Source: Sphingomonadales bacterium Ga0077557 (GTDB taxonomy: Bacteria > Pseudomonadota > Alphaproteobacteria > Sphingomonadales > Sphingomonadaceae). Taken from it: 64,000 nucleotides of DNA. Where the stretch lies: assembly GCA_001464615.1 (NCBI GenBank), contig LNFI01000007.1, positions 248,001 to 312,000 on the forward strand. Direction: 5' to 3'. Positions 54,357 to 63,332 of this stretch are shown piece after piece. Below the pieces are notes generated by a model. It saw only the letters and a list, made by a program, of their open reading frames with translations. It ran no database searches and was not told where the DNA came from. The translations under genes and the position numbers were made by a program. Within the stretch, counting starts at the first letter, position 1. The number at the start of each line of letters is the position of its first letter.

Positions 54357-55172
54357 CTATTTTTTCAACAACGTCGCAAAAATAGCCAGCGCCTCCGCCG
54401 ACGCCGACCGTTCGGCGATCCGCCGGAATTCCTCGGTCACGCGATCGGCGAGCGGTTCAGTGTCGCGGCGGAGCAGCTTCTTGGTTGCCTGCAGCGCGAT
54501 TGGCGGTTTGGCGGCGAGCGCGGCGGCGATCGCCATGCCTCGTGCCGCGCCTTCGCCCGCGCCAACGACTTCGGACACCAGGTCGAGCGCCAGCGCCTCG
54601 GGCGCCTCGATCCGCTCCGACGTGAACAGGATACGGGCCGCCTTCAGATAACCGACGCGCTCCTTCAGCAGCAGCGACGATCCCGCCTCCGGCACCATCG
54701 CCAAATCGACAAAGGGGAATTTGATCCGTGTGTCGGGTTCAGCCACGATGAAATCGAAATGCAGCAGCATCGTCGCGCCAAAACCGACGGCATTGCCCTG
54801 GATGCAAGCGATGATCGGCTTTTCGGTTTCCATCAGCACATGGACCAGATCGATGCTCGGTGTTTTGCGCCCGACGATGGTTTGCGGATCGAGCCCGGTC
54901 TTCTCCACCACATCGCCAAAGCGCTGGAAGTCGCCGATATCATTGCCCGCACAGAAATCGCGACCCTCGCCCCGGATCAGGATGACGTTGATGGCATCAT
55001 CGGCCTGATAGGTACGCAGGGCATCGGCAATCTCGCCATACATTGCCGATTTCAACGCGTTGCGGCTTTGCGGCCGATCGAGCACGATGATGCCGATCTT
55101 GCCGTCGCGTTCGCGACGGATGAAGCCGGTCGGGTCAATCGCGGCCGCTGCCGCCTGTGCTGCCGCGCTCAT
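54357..55172 (-). CDS. Enoyl-CoA hydratase/isomerase family protein
   Basis: A 271-residue crotonase-fold enzyme. GEGRDFCAGNDIGDF and GNAVGFGATMLLHFDF are the oxyanion-hole loops, and FVDLAMVPEAGSSLLL has the Glu of the second catalytic position. The Ala-rich N-terminus (SAAAQAAAAAID) is not part of the fold. Its start overlaps the stop of the thiolase as ATGA, so the two form an operon. It resembles Eci/PaaG-type isomerases in the P-E-A-G-S-S motif, so isomerisation is also possible. Confidence 0.82.
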   Translation of the reverse strand: MSAAAQAAAAAIDPTGFIRRERDGKIGIIVLDRPQSRNALKSAMYGEIADALRTYQADDAINVILIRGEGRDFCAGNDIGDFQRFGDVVEKTGLDPQTIVGRKTPSIDLVHVLMETEKPIIACIQGNAVGFGATMLLHFDFIVAEPDTRIKFPFVDLAMVPEAGSSLLLKERVGYLKAARILFTSERIEAPEALALDLVSEVVGAGEGAARGMAIAAALAAKPPIALQATKKLLRRDTEPLADRVTEEFRRIAERSASAEALAIFATLLKK

Positions 55173-56419
55173 GCCAGTCGCTCGATGATGATGGCGGGGG
55201 CCATGCCGCCGGCCGCGCACATGGTGACCAAGCCGTATCGTCCGCCCGATCGCTCAAGCTCGTCGAGCGCGGTGCCGATCAGGATCGCCCCCGTTGCCCC
55301 GATCGGGTGGCCGAGCGCGCACGCGCCGCCATTGATGTTCACCTTCGCCCGGTCAAGCCCCAAATCGCGGATGAACTTTTCGGCCACCACGGCAAAGGCC
55401 TCGTTGATTTCCCAAACGTCAATGTCGTCCACCGTCAGCCCCGCTTTGGCCAGCACCTTGCGTGCCGCAGGTACCGGCGCGTTGAGCATCAAGGTCGGGT
55501 CATCGCCGATATTGGCATAAGCGACGACGCGTGCGCGTGGCTTCATGCCGTGTTCTTTCACATAGGCCTCCGACGCCAGCAGCACCGCCGCTGCGCCATC
55601 GACCACGCCCGAGCTGTTGCCGGCATGATGCACCCCGGTCCAGTCGAGATCGGGATAGCGCCGCTTGATCTGCTTACGGAAACTGGTGCCCGCCTGATCG
55701 ACATCGGCCACGACGTCGAAGGAGGGCTTGAGCCCAGCAAGCGTTTCAGCGGTCGTCTGCGGCCGGGGAAATTCCTCGCGGTCGAGCGCCACGCTCCCAT
55801 CTTCCTCGAAAACCGGCACCACCGATCGATCGAACCGCCCCTCGCGGATTGCGACATCGGCGCGCTGCTGGCTGGTCAGCGCCAGCGCATCGACCGCCTC
55901 CCGGTCGATTCCCTCCATCGCGGCAATCGCGTCGGCGCAGACACCCTGCTGCGATTGCGGGTGGAGTTCATCGAGCGCCTTGTTGCCAGCGTTCATCCCC
56001 AGAAACGGGATGCCCAGCGCAATCTCCTTTTGCGTCACGTCGCTCACGTGCGACATCATCTCACAGCCACCGGCGACGATCAGATCCTCCATCCCGGACA
56101 TGATCGATGCCGTCGCGAAATTCACCGCCGAAATGCCACCGCCACAGAAGCGATCGAGCGTGGTGCCTGAAGCCTTCACGTCATAGCCCGCCGCCAGCGC
56201 CGCCATCCGCCCCATGTCAAAGCCTTGCTTGCCCTTTTGCGTCGATGTCGACCAGACGATGTCGTCGACATCGGCGGTGTCCAGATCGTTGCGATCCTTC
56301 AGCGCGCGCAGCACGGTCGCGGACAGATGTTGCGGGTGAAGATGCGCTAGCGCGCCCTTGCCGGTCTTGCCGATCCCACGCGGGGTCCGGACGGCGTCGA
56401 TGATATAGGCGGTCGGCAT
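55169..56419 (-). CDS. Acetyl-CoA acetyltransferase/thiolase
   Basis: A 416-residue thiolase with Cys92 in LDRFCGGGISAVN as nucleophile, ALGHPIGATGAILIG with the catalytic His and MCAAGGMAPA with the second Cys. Related to the enzyme at 43845 and also beginning right after a characteristic RTPRG motif. It forms a two-gene operon with the crotonase downstream and diverges from the AraC gene, whose candidate operator lies between. Confidence 0.87.
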   Translation of the reverse strand: MPTAYIIDAVRTPRGIGKTGKGALAHLHPQHLSATVLRALKDRNDLDTADVDDIVWSTSTQKGKQGFDMGRMAALAAGYDVKASGTTLDRFCGGGISAVNFATASIMSGMEDLIVAGGCEMMSHVSDVTQKEIALGIPFLGMNAGNKALDELHPQSQQGVCADAIAAMEGIDREAVDALALTSQQRADVAIREGRFDRSVVPVFEEDGSVALDREEFPRPQTTAETLAGLKPSFDVVADVDQAGTSFRKQIKRRYPDLDWTGVHHAGNSSGVVDGAAAVLLASEAYVKEHGMKPRARVVAYANIGDDPTLMLNAPVPAARKVLAKAGLTVDDIDVWEINEAFAVVAEKFIRDLGLDRAKVNINGGACALGHPIGATGAILIGTALDELERSGGRYGLVTMCAAGGMAPAIIIERLA

Positions 56420-56663
56420 GCGGAACTCCCCTGGGCGCGGCGATGGAAATGATCACGATCCCTTAGCGTAGCACGATGTTTCTGCGCCGTGGCCAAGCGC
56501 GACAGATCGTCCGGCAAAACCGGACAATGCCATGCCGACGCCAGGTGATTGCGATGGTGCGGAATAGTCCTGCTACCGGACGGTTTCGGTGAGAAGCGGC
56601 TTGACGAGACAAATGTTCAGTGGTCATTCTCTGGGCAGAGCTCCTCGAAAGGAGCCATGGTCA
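56420..56663. promoter_or_regulatory. Divergent control region with palindromic site C
   Basis: The 244-base gap separates the thiolase operon (-) from the AraC gene (+). GTCCGG at 56509-56514 and CCGGAC at 56520-56525 are perfect arms around CAAAA. Read on the minus strand, 56527-56509 is TTGTCCGGTTTTGCCGGAC, which resembles sites A (15345) and B (52864). A position next to its own regulator fits an autoregulatory operator. No good sigma-70 boxes are seen on either strand. Confidence 0.45.
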
Positions 56664-57803
56664 ATGCGTTGCCCAAATGGGGTTGAGGAGAAACTGGCGG
56701 TGGGCGCTCTTATCGGCCGAATTGCGCGATCAGAAGAAAGTGACCTGCCCTCAGCGAACGGCTGCGCGCTCGGCCCCTATTATATCCGTGGAGTGCTTCA
56801 GGGCGCCGTCCGCAAGGGCTATGCGGTCGAGGATATCCTCAAGGCCGCGCAGATCGATACCAATGTCTATACCGATCAAACGGCCCGCCTCGACGGTGAG
56901 CAGTTTCAACGGCTGGTCCTGACGACACGTGCAGCGATGAACGACGAATATATGGGCTTTCTGGACATCCAGGGAAAGCTGGAGATGGGCCATATCATTG
57001 GCCGGGCGTCGTTGAAGTGCCAGACGCTGGGGCATGCGATCCGCAAAATGACCAATCTGGTCAATGCGATCCGCAATGATGTTGAAATCAAGATCCTGAC
57101 CAACCGTGCCGACGGCACCGTTTCCATCGTCCATCATGTGACCGGGTTAAGCGCCGATGCCGACGAGCATTTATTTTACTGGTTGACCTTTTACTGGGCG
57201 TATAAATTCAAATGCTGGCTGATTGGCCAGCCGATCAAGCTGGTCGATGCGCATTTCACATCAAGCCGCCCGCCCAACCCTATTGATTATGATCAGGCAT
57301 TTAATTGCCCCGTCCATTTCGACAGCACTGACAACCGCGTCACCTTCCATCTCCATTATATGGACGCACCGATCGTCCGCACTGAGGTGGAATTTTTCGA
57401 AGGATCATTCCTCCGCGATCCGGCGGACTGGTTCAAGGTTTCGGGGACCAGCCAGTCTTTTTCGGGCCGTGTGGAACAGCTCGTCATCGATTTCTACCGC
57501 GAAGGCGCACAGACGCCATCGCTGGACATTCTGGCGGATATCCTGTGTTGCAGCCCGCGAACTTTGTCGCGAAAGCTCGCGCGCGAGAACGAAACTTTCC
57601 AGCGAATCAAAGACAAGGTCCGTTGCCAGATTGCCCGCAAGCTGCTGGTCGAAACCGAAATGTCGATCGCCGATATCGCCGACCGGCTGCGCTTTTCCGA
57701 GCCGTCCGATTTCACCCGGGCCTTTTCGTCCTGGATGGGGCGCAATCCCTCCTGCTACCGGATTGATACGCGCGCGCAGTCTCTGGCGACCCAAGCGCTC
57801 TAG
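56664..57803 (+). CDS. AraC-family transcriptional regulator
   Basis: A 379-residue regulator. The long N-terminal part (about 35-230) resembles the arabinose-binding-like domain of the OruR/ArgR-type AraC group, which senses hydrophobic or amino acid ligands. The C-terminal AraC DNA-binding domain spans about 282-370: SLDILADILCCSPRTLSRKL is the first helix-turn-helix and MSIADIADRLRFSEPSDFTR with AFSSWMG the second. I choose ATG at 56664, nine bases after AAAGGAG, over the GTG at 56589. It is the only complete regulator of regions 2-5 and a good candidate for control of sites A, B and C. Confidence 0.85.
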   Translation: MRCPNGVEEKLAVGALIGRIARSEESDLPSANGCALGPYYIRGVLQGAVRKGYAVEDILKAAQIDTNVYTDQTARLDGEQFQRLVLTTRAAMNDEYMGFLDIQGKLEMGHIIGRASLKCQTLGHAIRKMTNLVNAIRNDVEIKILTNRADGTVSIVHHVTGLSADADEHLFYWLTFYWAYKFKCWLIGQPIKLVDAHFTSSRPPNPIDYDQAFNCPVHFDSTDNRVTFHLHYMDAPIVRTEVEFFEGSFLRDPADWFKVSGTSQSFSGRVEQLVIDFYREGAQTPSLDILADILCCSPRTLSRKLARENETFQRIKDKVRCQIARKLLVETEMSIADIADRLRFSEPSDFTRAFSSWMGRNPSCYRIDTRAQSLATQAL

Positions 57804-58063
57804 CACGTTTGGCGACTCCGCCAGATCACCGGGGCCTGATCGCCGGGGCGACCGCGCATTGACGCTGCCTCACGGTAGCTATGCACAAATGCCACAACTT
57901 TTCCCGCGATGGTCCAGGCGTCCCGATTTGCTGGCTTGGCTGTCATATTGCGCCATGGATTTAGCGACCCGTCATTTCCACTCTTAAGGTCGGGCACAAG
58001 GCCCACGTTCCAGGCTGTGGAACGAGAACGCCGCCTCAGACGGCACCGTTAGGGGGATGACTG
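57804..58063 (+). promoter_or_regulatory. Leader of the TonB-dependent receptor gene
   Basis: A 260-base gap without a gene. CGTTCC and GGAACG (58006-58011 and 58019-58024) form an inverted repeat 40 bases before the receptor start, and TTAGGGGGATGA includes its ribosome binding site. No clear promoter hexamers or terminator for the AraC gene are seen. Confidence 0.3.
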
Positions 58064-60391
58064 ATGAAGATCAGATACGCGCTCAGTGCCATGGCAATCG
58101 TGGCAAGTTTTACCGGCCAGCAAGCAAGCGCTCAAAATGCGCCCGCCACCGCAGCGACCGATTCACAGGCAGCAGAGGCGCAGGCACGCCAAACCAATGA
58201 AAATGATATCGTGGTGACGGCATCACGCCGCAGCACCGAATTGCAGGATACGCCGCTGCCCGTCACCGCGATTTCGGGCAAGCAGTTGGAAGCGCGCGGG
58301 TTATTGTCCATCAGCGCCGCCGCCACGTTGATCCCGGGCGTCAGCCTGCTCAACAGCGAACCTGGCACCAACGAAATCACGATCCGCGGCGTCGGCACAT
58401 CGACAAGCACCGCGACGCAAACCGATGTGATCCAGAATTCGACGACATCGGTCTATCTCGATCAGCTGCCCGTCACCAGCACGATCCAGAAAACGCCCGA
58501 CTATCGCTTCGTCGATCTGGAGCGGATCGAAGTGCTGAAGGGGCCGCAAGGCACCCTGTATGGCCAAAGCTCGCTCGGCGGCGTGGTCCGCTATATCGCC
58601 AACAAGCCCGACGCGACGAAGACCGCCGGCGGGGTCAACTCCTATGTATCCGGCACCGAAAAGGGCGGCGTCAACTATGGTGGCGATGGTTTTCTGAACC
58701 TGCCGCTGACCGAAACGCTGGCGGTTCGCGTTGCCGGCTATGGCTATCGCAACAGCGGTTTCATTGACGTGGTTGGCACCGCGCGCGTCAGGGACGCCAA
58801 TGTCGAAAACACCTATGGTGGCCGCGCCGCGCTCCGCTGGAAACCGACCGACCGGCTGACGGTCGATATCACCGGGCTTTACCACAATGTCGATCTGGGG
58901 TCGAACCAGCTGATTTCATCGACTTACACGCCCGGCCTGACAACCCGTCGCGGCTTCCCGGTCGATTTGCGACCCCTCAGCCTCAATCGGCTCGAAACCC
59001 AGCATCTCCAGCCATCTTCTGAACGTGCCTGGCTGATTACCGGCGACATTCGCTACGCCTTTGATGGTTTCGATGCGAATGTCATTGTCGGTCGCAAGAA
59101 CGTAGTGTCGACGTCGAAGTTCGAAGCGGTCGAACTAATCGGGAGCACCGAGGCCTATTCGAACAACACGACGCGAGGGGACAATTCGACAACCACGGTT
59201 GAATTCCGCCTGTCATCCAATGGCGAAAACCAGCTGATCGACTGGAACGCTGGTCTGTATTACGAAAATTCGGGCGGCACGATCATCACGAGATCAGTCC
59301 AGTCGGGTATCACTTTCGATCTGCTCAACGGCGCATTTGAACCGTTCTTCAGGCTGCTGGTGCGCCCAGGCGATGTCACGCTCGATTCGGGCAGGCAGCT
59401 GAATTATCAGGAAATTGCCGGTTTCGGGGAAGTCACGATCAACGTTTCCGATCGGTTGAAGCTCACCGGTGGTTTCCGCCACTCAGAGGTCGACAACAAT
59501 TATCGCTGGGTCCGCGCAGCTGGCACGCTTGATGCGCTGATTGGCCGTGTCGCCTTGCTGACCATCAACCAGCCGACGTCGGAATCGGTCAATACCTATA
59601 AGGGTAATATCTATTACCGCCTGAACCCCAATGTGCTGTTCTATTTCCAGACGGCAACGGGCTATCGGCCCGGCGGGTTCAACCCCGGTAACGCCTTTGC
59701 AATGCCCGTCATTCCGGACACCAACTATCGATCAGACGATCTGATCAACTATGAAGTTGGCGTCAAAACACAGGCGTTCGACAATCGGCTGATCTTCAAC
59801 CTGTCGGGCTACCGGATCGATTGGAGCAATATTCAGCTGTCTGCCGTGCAGCTGGTTTCGCCTTTCCCCTCCGCCGTCATCAATGCAGGCACCGCGCGCA
59901 TCTATGGCCTGGAGGCTGAGGCGAGCTTCAAGGCGACCGACCAATTGAGGATTTCGGCCAATTACGCCTTTACCGATGCCAAGCTGGTTGCGGCATCGAC
60001 ATCGCCGATCCCCGGTTTCAGCAATCCGCCGGGACGGGCAGGCGATGCGCTGCCAGGAACGCCACGGCATGCCTTCAGCATCCTGGGTGACTGGAACAGC
60101 CAGTTGACCGACGACATCAAATTGGTCGCCAACATCACCTATCGCTATATCGGCGATCGGCCAGCCGCGACCGGCAACCCCTTCCCGCTTGCCAAATATG
60201 ACATGCTGGATCTGCGCGCCGGGGTTCAGTTTGATTACGGCCTCAACCTTACGCTGTTTGCAGACAATATTACGAACACGATCGCCGCGACCCAGCGGGT
60301 CGATGCAGTCCTGAACAGCGGCCAGCCGTTCCAATATTTCAACATTACCCGCCCGCGTACCTTTGGCTTGCGGGCAAGCTACACCTTCTAA
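58064..60391 (+). CDS. TonB-dependent outer-membrane receptor
   Basis: A 775-residue outer-membrane barrel. It has a Sec signal peptide (MKIRYALSAMAIVASFTGQQ then ASAQN, cleavage near residue 24), a TonB-box-like NDIVVTASRR near 47, a plug domain up to about 170 (VLKGPQGTLYGQSSLGGVVR is the conserved end) and a 22-strand-type barrel finishing with FGLRASYTF, whose terminal Phe is the BAM signal. It takes up large or poorly soluble compounds using proton motive force. Its position between the AraC gene and an esterase suggests uptake of the cluster substrate, as for steroids or terpenoids in sphingomonads. A siderophore role is less likely as no iron genes are near. Confidence 0.9.
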   Translation: MKIRYALSAMAIVASFTGQQASAQNAPATAATDSQAAEAQARQTNENDIVVTASRRSTELQDTPLPVTAISGKQLEARGLLSISAAATLIPGVSLLNSEPGTNEITIRGVGTSTSTATQTDVIQNSTTSVYLDQLPVTSTIQKTPDYRFVDLERIEVLKGPQGTLYGQSSLGGVVRYIANKPDATKTAGGVNSYVSGTEKGGVNYGGDGFLNLPLTETLAVRVAGYGYRNSGFIDVVGTARVRDANVENTYGGRAALRWKPTDRLTVDITGLYHNVDLGSNQLISSTYTPGLTTRRGFPVDLRPLSLNRLETQHLQPSSERAWLITGDIRYAFDGFDANVIVGRKNVVSTSKFEAVELIGSTEAYSNNTTRGDNSTTTVEFRLSSNGENQLIDWNAGLYYENSGGTIITRSVQSGITFDLLNGAFEPFFRLLVRPGDVTLDSGRQLNYQEIAGFGEVTINVSDRLKLTGGFRHSEVDNNYRWVRAAGTLDALIGRVALLTINQPTSESVNTYKGNIYYRLNPNVLFYFQTATGYRPGGFNPGNAFAMPVIPDTNYRSDDLINYEVGVKTQAFDNRLIFNLSGYRIDWSNIQLSAVQLVSPFPSAVINAGTARIYGLEAEASFKATDQLRISANYAFTDAKLVAASTSPIPGFSNPPGRAGDALPGTPRHAFSILGDWNSQLTDDIKLVANITYRYIGDRPAATGNPFPLAKYDMLDLRAGVQFDYGLNLTLFADNITNTIAATQRVDAVLNSGQPFQYFNITRPRTFGLRASYTF

Positions 60392-60404
60392 ACTCCCACC
60401 TCCT

Positions 60405-60447
60405 GGGGAAGCGACGCCATCACCGGCGGCGCTTCCCCGTTCTTTTT
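60405..60447 (+). terminator. Intrinsic terminator after the TonB-dependent receptor
   Basis: GGGGAAGCG (60405-60413) pairs perfectly with CGCTTCCCC (60430-60438); inner CGCC and GGCG extend the stem. GTTCTTTTT follows. It lies 14 bases after the receptor stop and separates it from the esterase operon. Confidence 0.88.
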
Positions 60448-60574
60448 GCGGGTTCGGCGGTCTTGATTTGCTGATAAAACTGGCCGCTGTTCCCATGGCG
60501 GGGGCAGTCCATCACCCCGACCCTGCGCGACGCCGCCAGGCATGGAATCGATGGAATTAGAATGGGGTAAGGAC

Positions 60575-62041
60575 ATGACAGTGAAGGCGACACGGTTGGG
60601 CTTGATCGAAGGCGTCGATCGCGCCGCCTCCATGTCATTCCTGGCGATTCCCTATGCCGCGCCGCCGATAGGGCCTTTGCGCTGGATGCCCCCTGCCCCG
60701 CCGACTGCATGGTCTGGCACGCTTGACGCGACCAAGCACCCCAATCGCGCATTCCAGGCACCCTTTCCCCCTGAGTTGATGCCCAAGGGCGGCATTCCGG
60801 GCGCGTTGAGCGAGGACATGCTCTACCTGAACGTCCACACCCCGGCGGCAGACGACAAGAAGCGCCCGGTGATGGTTTGGATCCATGGCGGCGGCTTCAC
60901 GCTGGGTTCGGCCAATGATTTCGATCCAATCAGCTTTGTCGAGCATCATGACGTCGTCGTGGTGTGCATCAACTACCGGCTCGGGCTGTTCGGCTTTCTC
61001 GATCTCAGCCGCTTCGGGCCAGAATATGATGGCAGCGTGAGCCTGGGCTTTCAGGACCAGATTGCGGCGATCCGCTGGGTCGCGGACAATATCGCCGATT
61101 ATGGTGGCGACCCGGCGAACATCACCATCTGTGGCGGGAGCGCGGGGGCCGGCGCAGTGCTGTCGCTACTCGCTGCACCCACCGCCAAGGGCCTGTTCCA
61201 CAAGGCGATCGCGATCAGCCCGCTGGAGATCAGCGCGGCGGCACCCGATATCATCACGCCGTGTGCCGCCTATATGCAAATGGAGGAACCGGCCTTTTTC
61301 GAACACCTTAAGGCGATGTCAGGGCAGGAACTCTATGATTTCCAGGCCAATGGCGGCATTGGCAGTGCGGCGTGCGTCGACGGCACGATCATCGTCAAAT
61401 CAATACCCGACGCGATCCGCGAGCAGGTCAATCCCGTGCCGCTGCTCGTCGGCTGCGTGCTGCAAGAAGGCAACATGCTGACCGCGGCGATGGGGGACAA
61501 TCCGGCCATCTTCAGCATGATCGAGGCCGGGCTAGTCGCCAATGCCGGCGGCGGCGATGCGGCGCGCTATACCGCCTATCTCGACAGGATGAGTGCGGGC
61601 CGTACCCCGGCCGACCGGATGAACCAGATGTGGTTCGATTATTTCCGCGCTTTCACGCTCCGCGCCGCGCAGGGCTCGACCGATGGCGGCACACCCGCCT
61701 GGGTCTATACCTTCGCGGTGCCGACTAGCCATGAGCACGGGCCAACCCATGGCGCCGACGTGACCTTTGCCTTCGACGCCGTCGGCGACATTGACGAGGG
61801 CGAGTGGCGCGCCTTTTATCAGAACACCGCAGAAAATCGGGCAATTGCGGCGATGTGGTCCGGGGTGCTGGTCACCTTCATGCGCAGCGGCAATCCCAAT
61901 TCGCCAGCGCTGCCGCATTGGCCGGTCTATGACGCGCAAAGCCGGTCTTGTATGGTACTCGAAGCCGTGCCGAAGCTGGTCGATGGGCCCGACAGTGCCG
62001 AAGCCCTGGCCGCTTATGGCCTGGCGACAAGCGACGCATGA
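60575..62041 (+). CDS. Type-B carboxylesterase
   Basis: A 488-residue esterase, clearly paralogous to the one at 51256; both share S-M-S-F-L-A-x-P-Y-A-A-P-P and the SEDMLYLN-HTPAAD region. HGGG is at 104-107 and Ser189 lies in ICGGSAGAGA. No signal peptide. The start at 60575 is chosen over the ATG at 60542 by alignment with the paralogue and by GGGGTAAGG just upstream. The intergenic 60448-60574 shows no clear promoter. It begins a three-gene operon with overlapping genes. Confidence 0.86.
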   Translation: MTVKATRLGLIEGVDRAASMSFLAIPYAAPPIGPLRWMPPAPPTAWSGTLDATKHPNRAFQAPFPPELMPKGGIPGALSEDMLYLNVHTPAADDKKRPVMVWIHGGGFTLGSANDFDPISFVEHHDVVVVCINYRLGLFGFLDLSRFGPEYDGSVSLGFQDQIAAIRWVADNIADYGGDPANITICGGSAGAGAVLSLLAAPTAKGLFHKAIAISPLEISAAAPDIITPCAAYMQMEEPAFFEHLKAMSGQELYDFQANGGIGSAACVDGTIIVKSIPDAIREQVNPVPLLVGCVLQEGNMLTAAMGDNPAIFSMIEAGLVANAGGGDAARYTAYLDRMSAGRTPADRMNQMWFDYFRAFTLRAAQGSTDGGTPAWVYTFAVPTSHEHGPTHGADVTFAFDAVGDIDEGEWRAFYQNTAENRAIAAMWSGVLVTFMRSGNPNSPALPHWPVYDAQSRSCMVLEAVPKLVDGPDSAEALAAYGLATSDA

Positions 62042-62313
62042 GCGACATGACCCTGCCGGGCGGATCGCGGTTTTTGTTCAACCTGGGATACCGCGCCGCC
62101 GGTGCCGACTGGGTCGGCTCCAACCCATGGCCGCGCAAGGGTTTTTACGAACAATGGAACCCGCTGATGAATCAGTGCTCGGTGCGCCAGCTCGAAGCGC
62201 TCGGCTTTCCCCCGCCCGGTCATGATTATTGGGACGAGGCGACGCTGAAGGGATGCGCCGAGCGATACCCAGACCTTGATCTCACGCCGTGGCGCTTGGC
62301 GGTGAACGCATGA
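62038..62313 (+). CDS. Small orphan protein of 91 residues
   Basis: A 91-residue protein overlapping both neighbours as ATGA, which indicates coupled translation. It is rich in aromatics and prolines (GADWVGSNPWPRKGFYEQWN, then FPPPGHDYWDEATL). No signal peptide, membrane helix or metal motif; a single Cys lies in NQCSVRQL. I do not recognise a family. It sits between two hydrolases, so it could be an accessory subunit of one of them or a small enzyme acting on the product. Confidence 0.65.
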   Translation: MSDMTLPGGSRFLFNLGYRAAGADWVGSNPWPRKGFYEQWNPLMNQCSVRQLEALGFPPPGHDYWDEATLKGCAERYPDLDLTPWRLAVNA

Positions 62314-63302
62314 GCGACGCCGCAGACGATACGCCGGTTTACCTTCCCGCGCGGACAATCCCGCCGCCAATGAGCATCAGCCCGCAGGCGCGCGCTGCCC
62401 TTGCGCGTGGCGCGGTGCGCGAGCGAATGCCGAACCCGCCGATTGACGACGTCGACGCATGGCGCGCGCATGTCGCGACATTCAACGAACGCATGCTGCC
62501 CTTTGTCGACCAGATCATGGCATCGCCGCTTTTCCATGTCGAAACCCGGCAAATCGGCACGACTAATGTCTATGTTATCCGGCATGCCGACGTTCCGCCA
62601 AGTGATCACGGCAAGATCAACCTGCACCTGCACGGCGGCGGCTGGGCCTATGCCGGGGGGCGCTGTACCGCCCTGCCCGCCGCGATCAGCGCGCTTCACT
62701 ATGGCGGCACGGTCTATGCGCCCGATTATCGCACCACGCCCGACCACCCGTTTCCAGCAGCACTGGACGATTGCCTCGCCACCTATCGCGCGCTGCTGAA
62801 GGAGCATGATCCTGCGTCGATTCTGGTGACGGGCGATTCAGCGGGCGCCAACCTGGCATCGGCGATGCTGTTGCGGGCGCGCGACGAGGGCCTGCCGCCC
62901 CCCTGCGCGCTTTTCCTCAATACCCCGGCGGTTGATCTGACGCTGGCTAGCGACAGTTGGGCGGTCAACGACGGCGTCGATGTGGTGCTGCGCGGGCTGG
63001 GCGATGAGACCGCGCTGTATTGCCGCAATGCCGACCCCCGTGACCCTCATGTCTCGCCCTTGTTTGGGGATTTGTCGCGCGGCTTTCCCCCCACCTATAT
63101 CCGGACTGGCACCCGCGATCAGTTGTTGTCAGACTCAGTCCGCATGCATGCGGCGCTCCGCAAGGCGGGCGTCGAGGCCGATCTTTATGTCGGCGAAGCG
63201 ATGCCGCATGGCGGCTTTGCGATGCTGGGGGCCGACGCGCCCGAGGATGTCGATGCGCGCGCGGATACGATCCGCTGGCTTGCGCGCCATTGGAAGGGCT
63301 GA
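62310..63302 (+). CDS. Alpha/beta hydrolase, hormone-sensitive-lipase family
   Basis: A 330-residue esterase. LHLHGGGWAYAGG is the oxyanion-hole motif and GDSAGANLA contains the nucleophilic Ser; TRDQLLSD gives the Asp and MPHGGFAML the His. The first 60 residues form a cap. It overlaps the 91-residue gene by four bases. It belongs to the same family as the hydrolase at 23780 but is only distantly similar. Two esterases in one operon suggest a substrate with more than one ester. Confidence 0.85.
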   Translation: MSDAADDTPVYLPARTIPPPMSISPQARAALARGAVRERMPNPPIDDVDAWRAHVATFNERMLPFVDQIMASPLFHVETRQIGTTNVYVIRHADVPPSDHGKINLHLHGGGWAYAGGRCTALPAAISALHYGGTVYAPDYRTTPDHPFPAALDDCLATYRALLKEHDPASILVTGDSAGANLASAMLLRARDEGLPPPCALFLNTPAVDLTLASDSWAVNDGVDVVLRGLGDETALYCRNADPRDPHVSPLFGDLSRGFPPTYIRTGTRDQLLSDSVRMHAALRKAGVEADLYVGEAMPHGGFAMLGADAPEDVDARADTIRWLARHWKG

Positions 63303-63332
63303 AGGTCTATACACGCTTTTCCGCACGGAGCA

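Noticed and set aside
58064..60391. Siderophore receptor
   Set aside because: No iron-uptake genes or Fur-box-like sequence nearby; context is an AraC regulator and ester-degrading genes.
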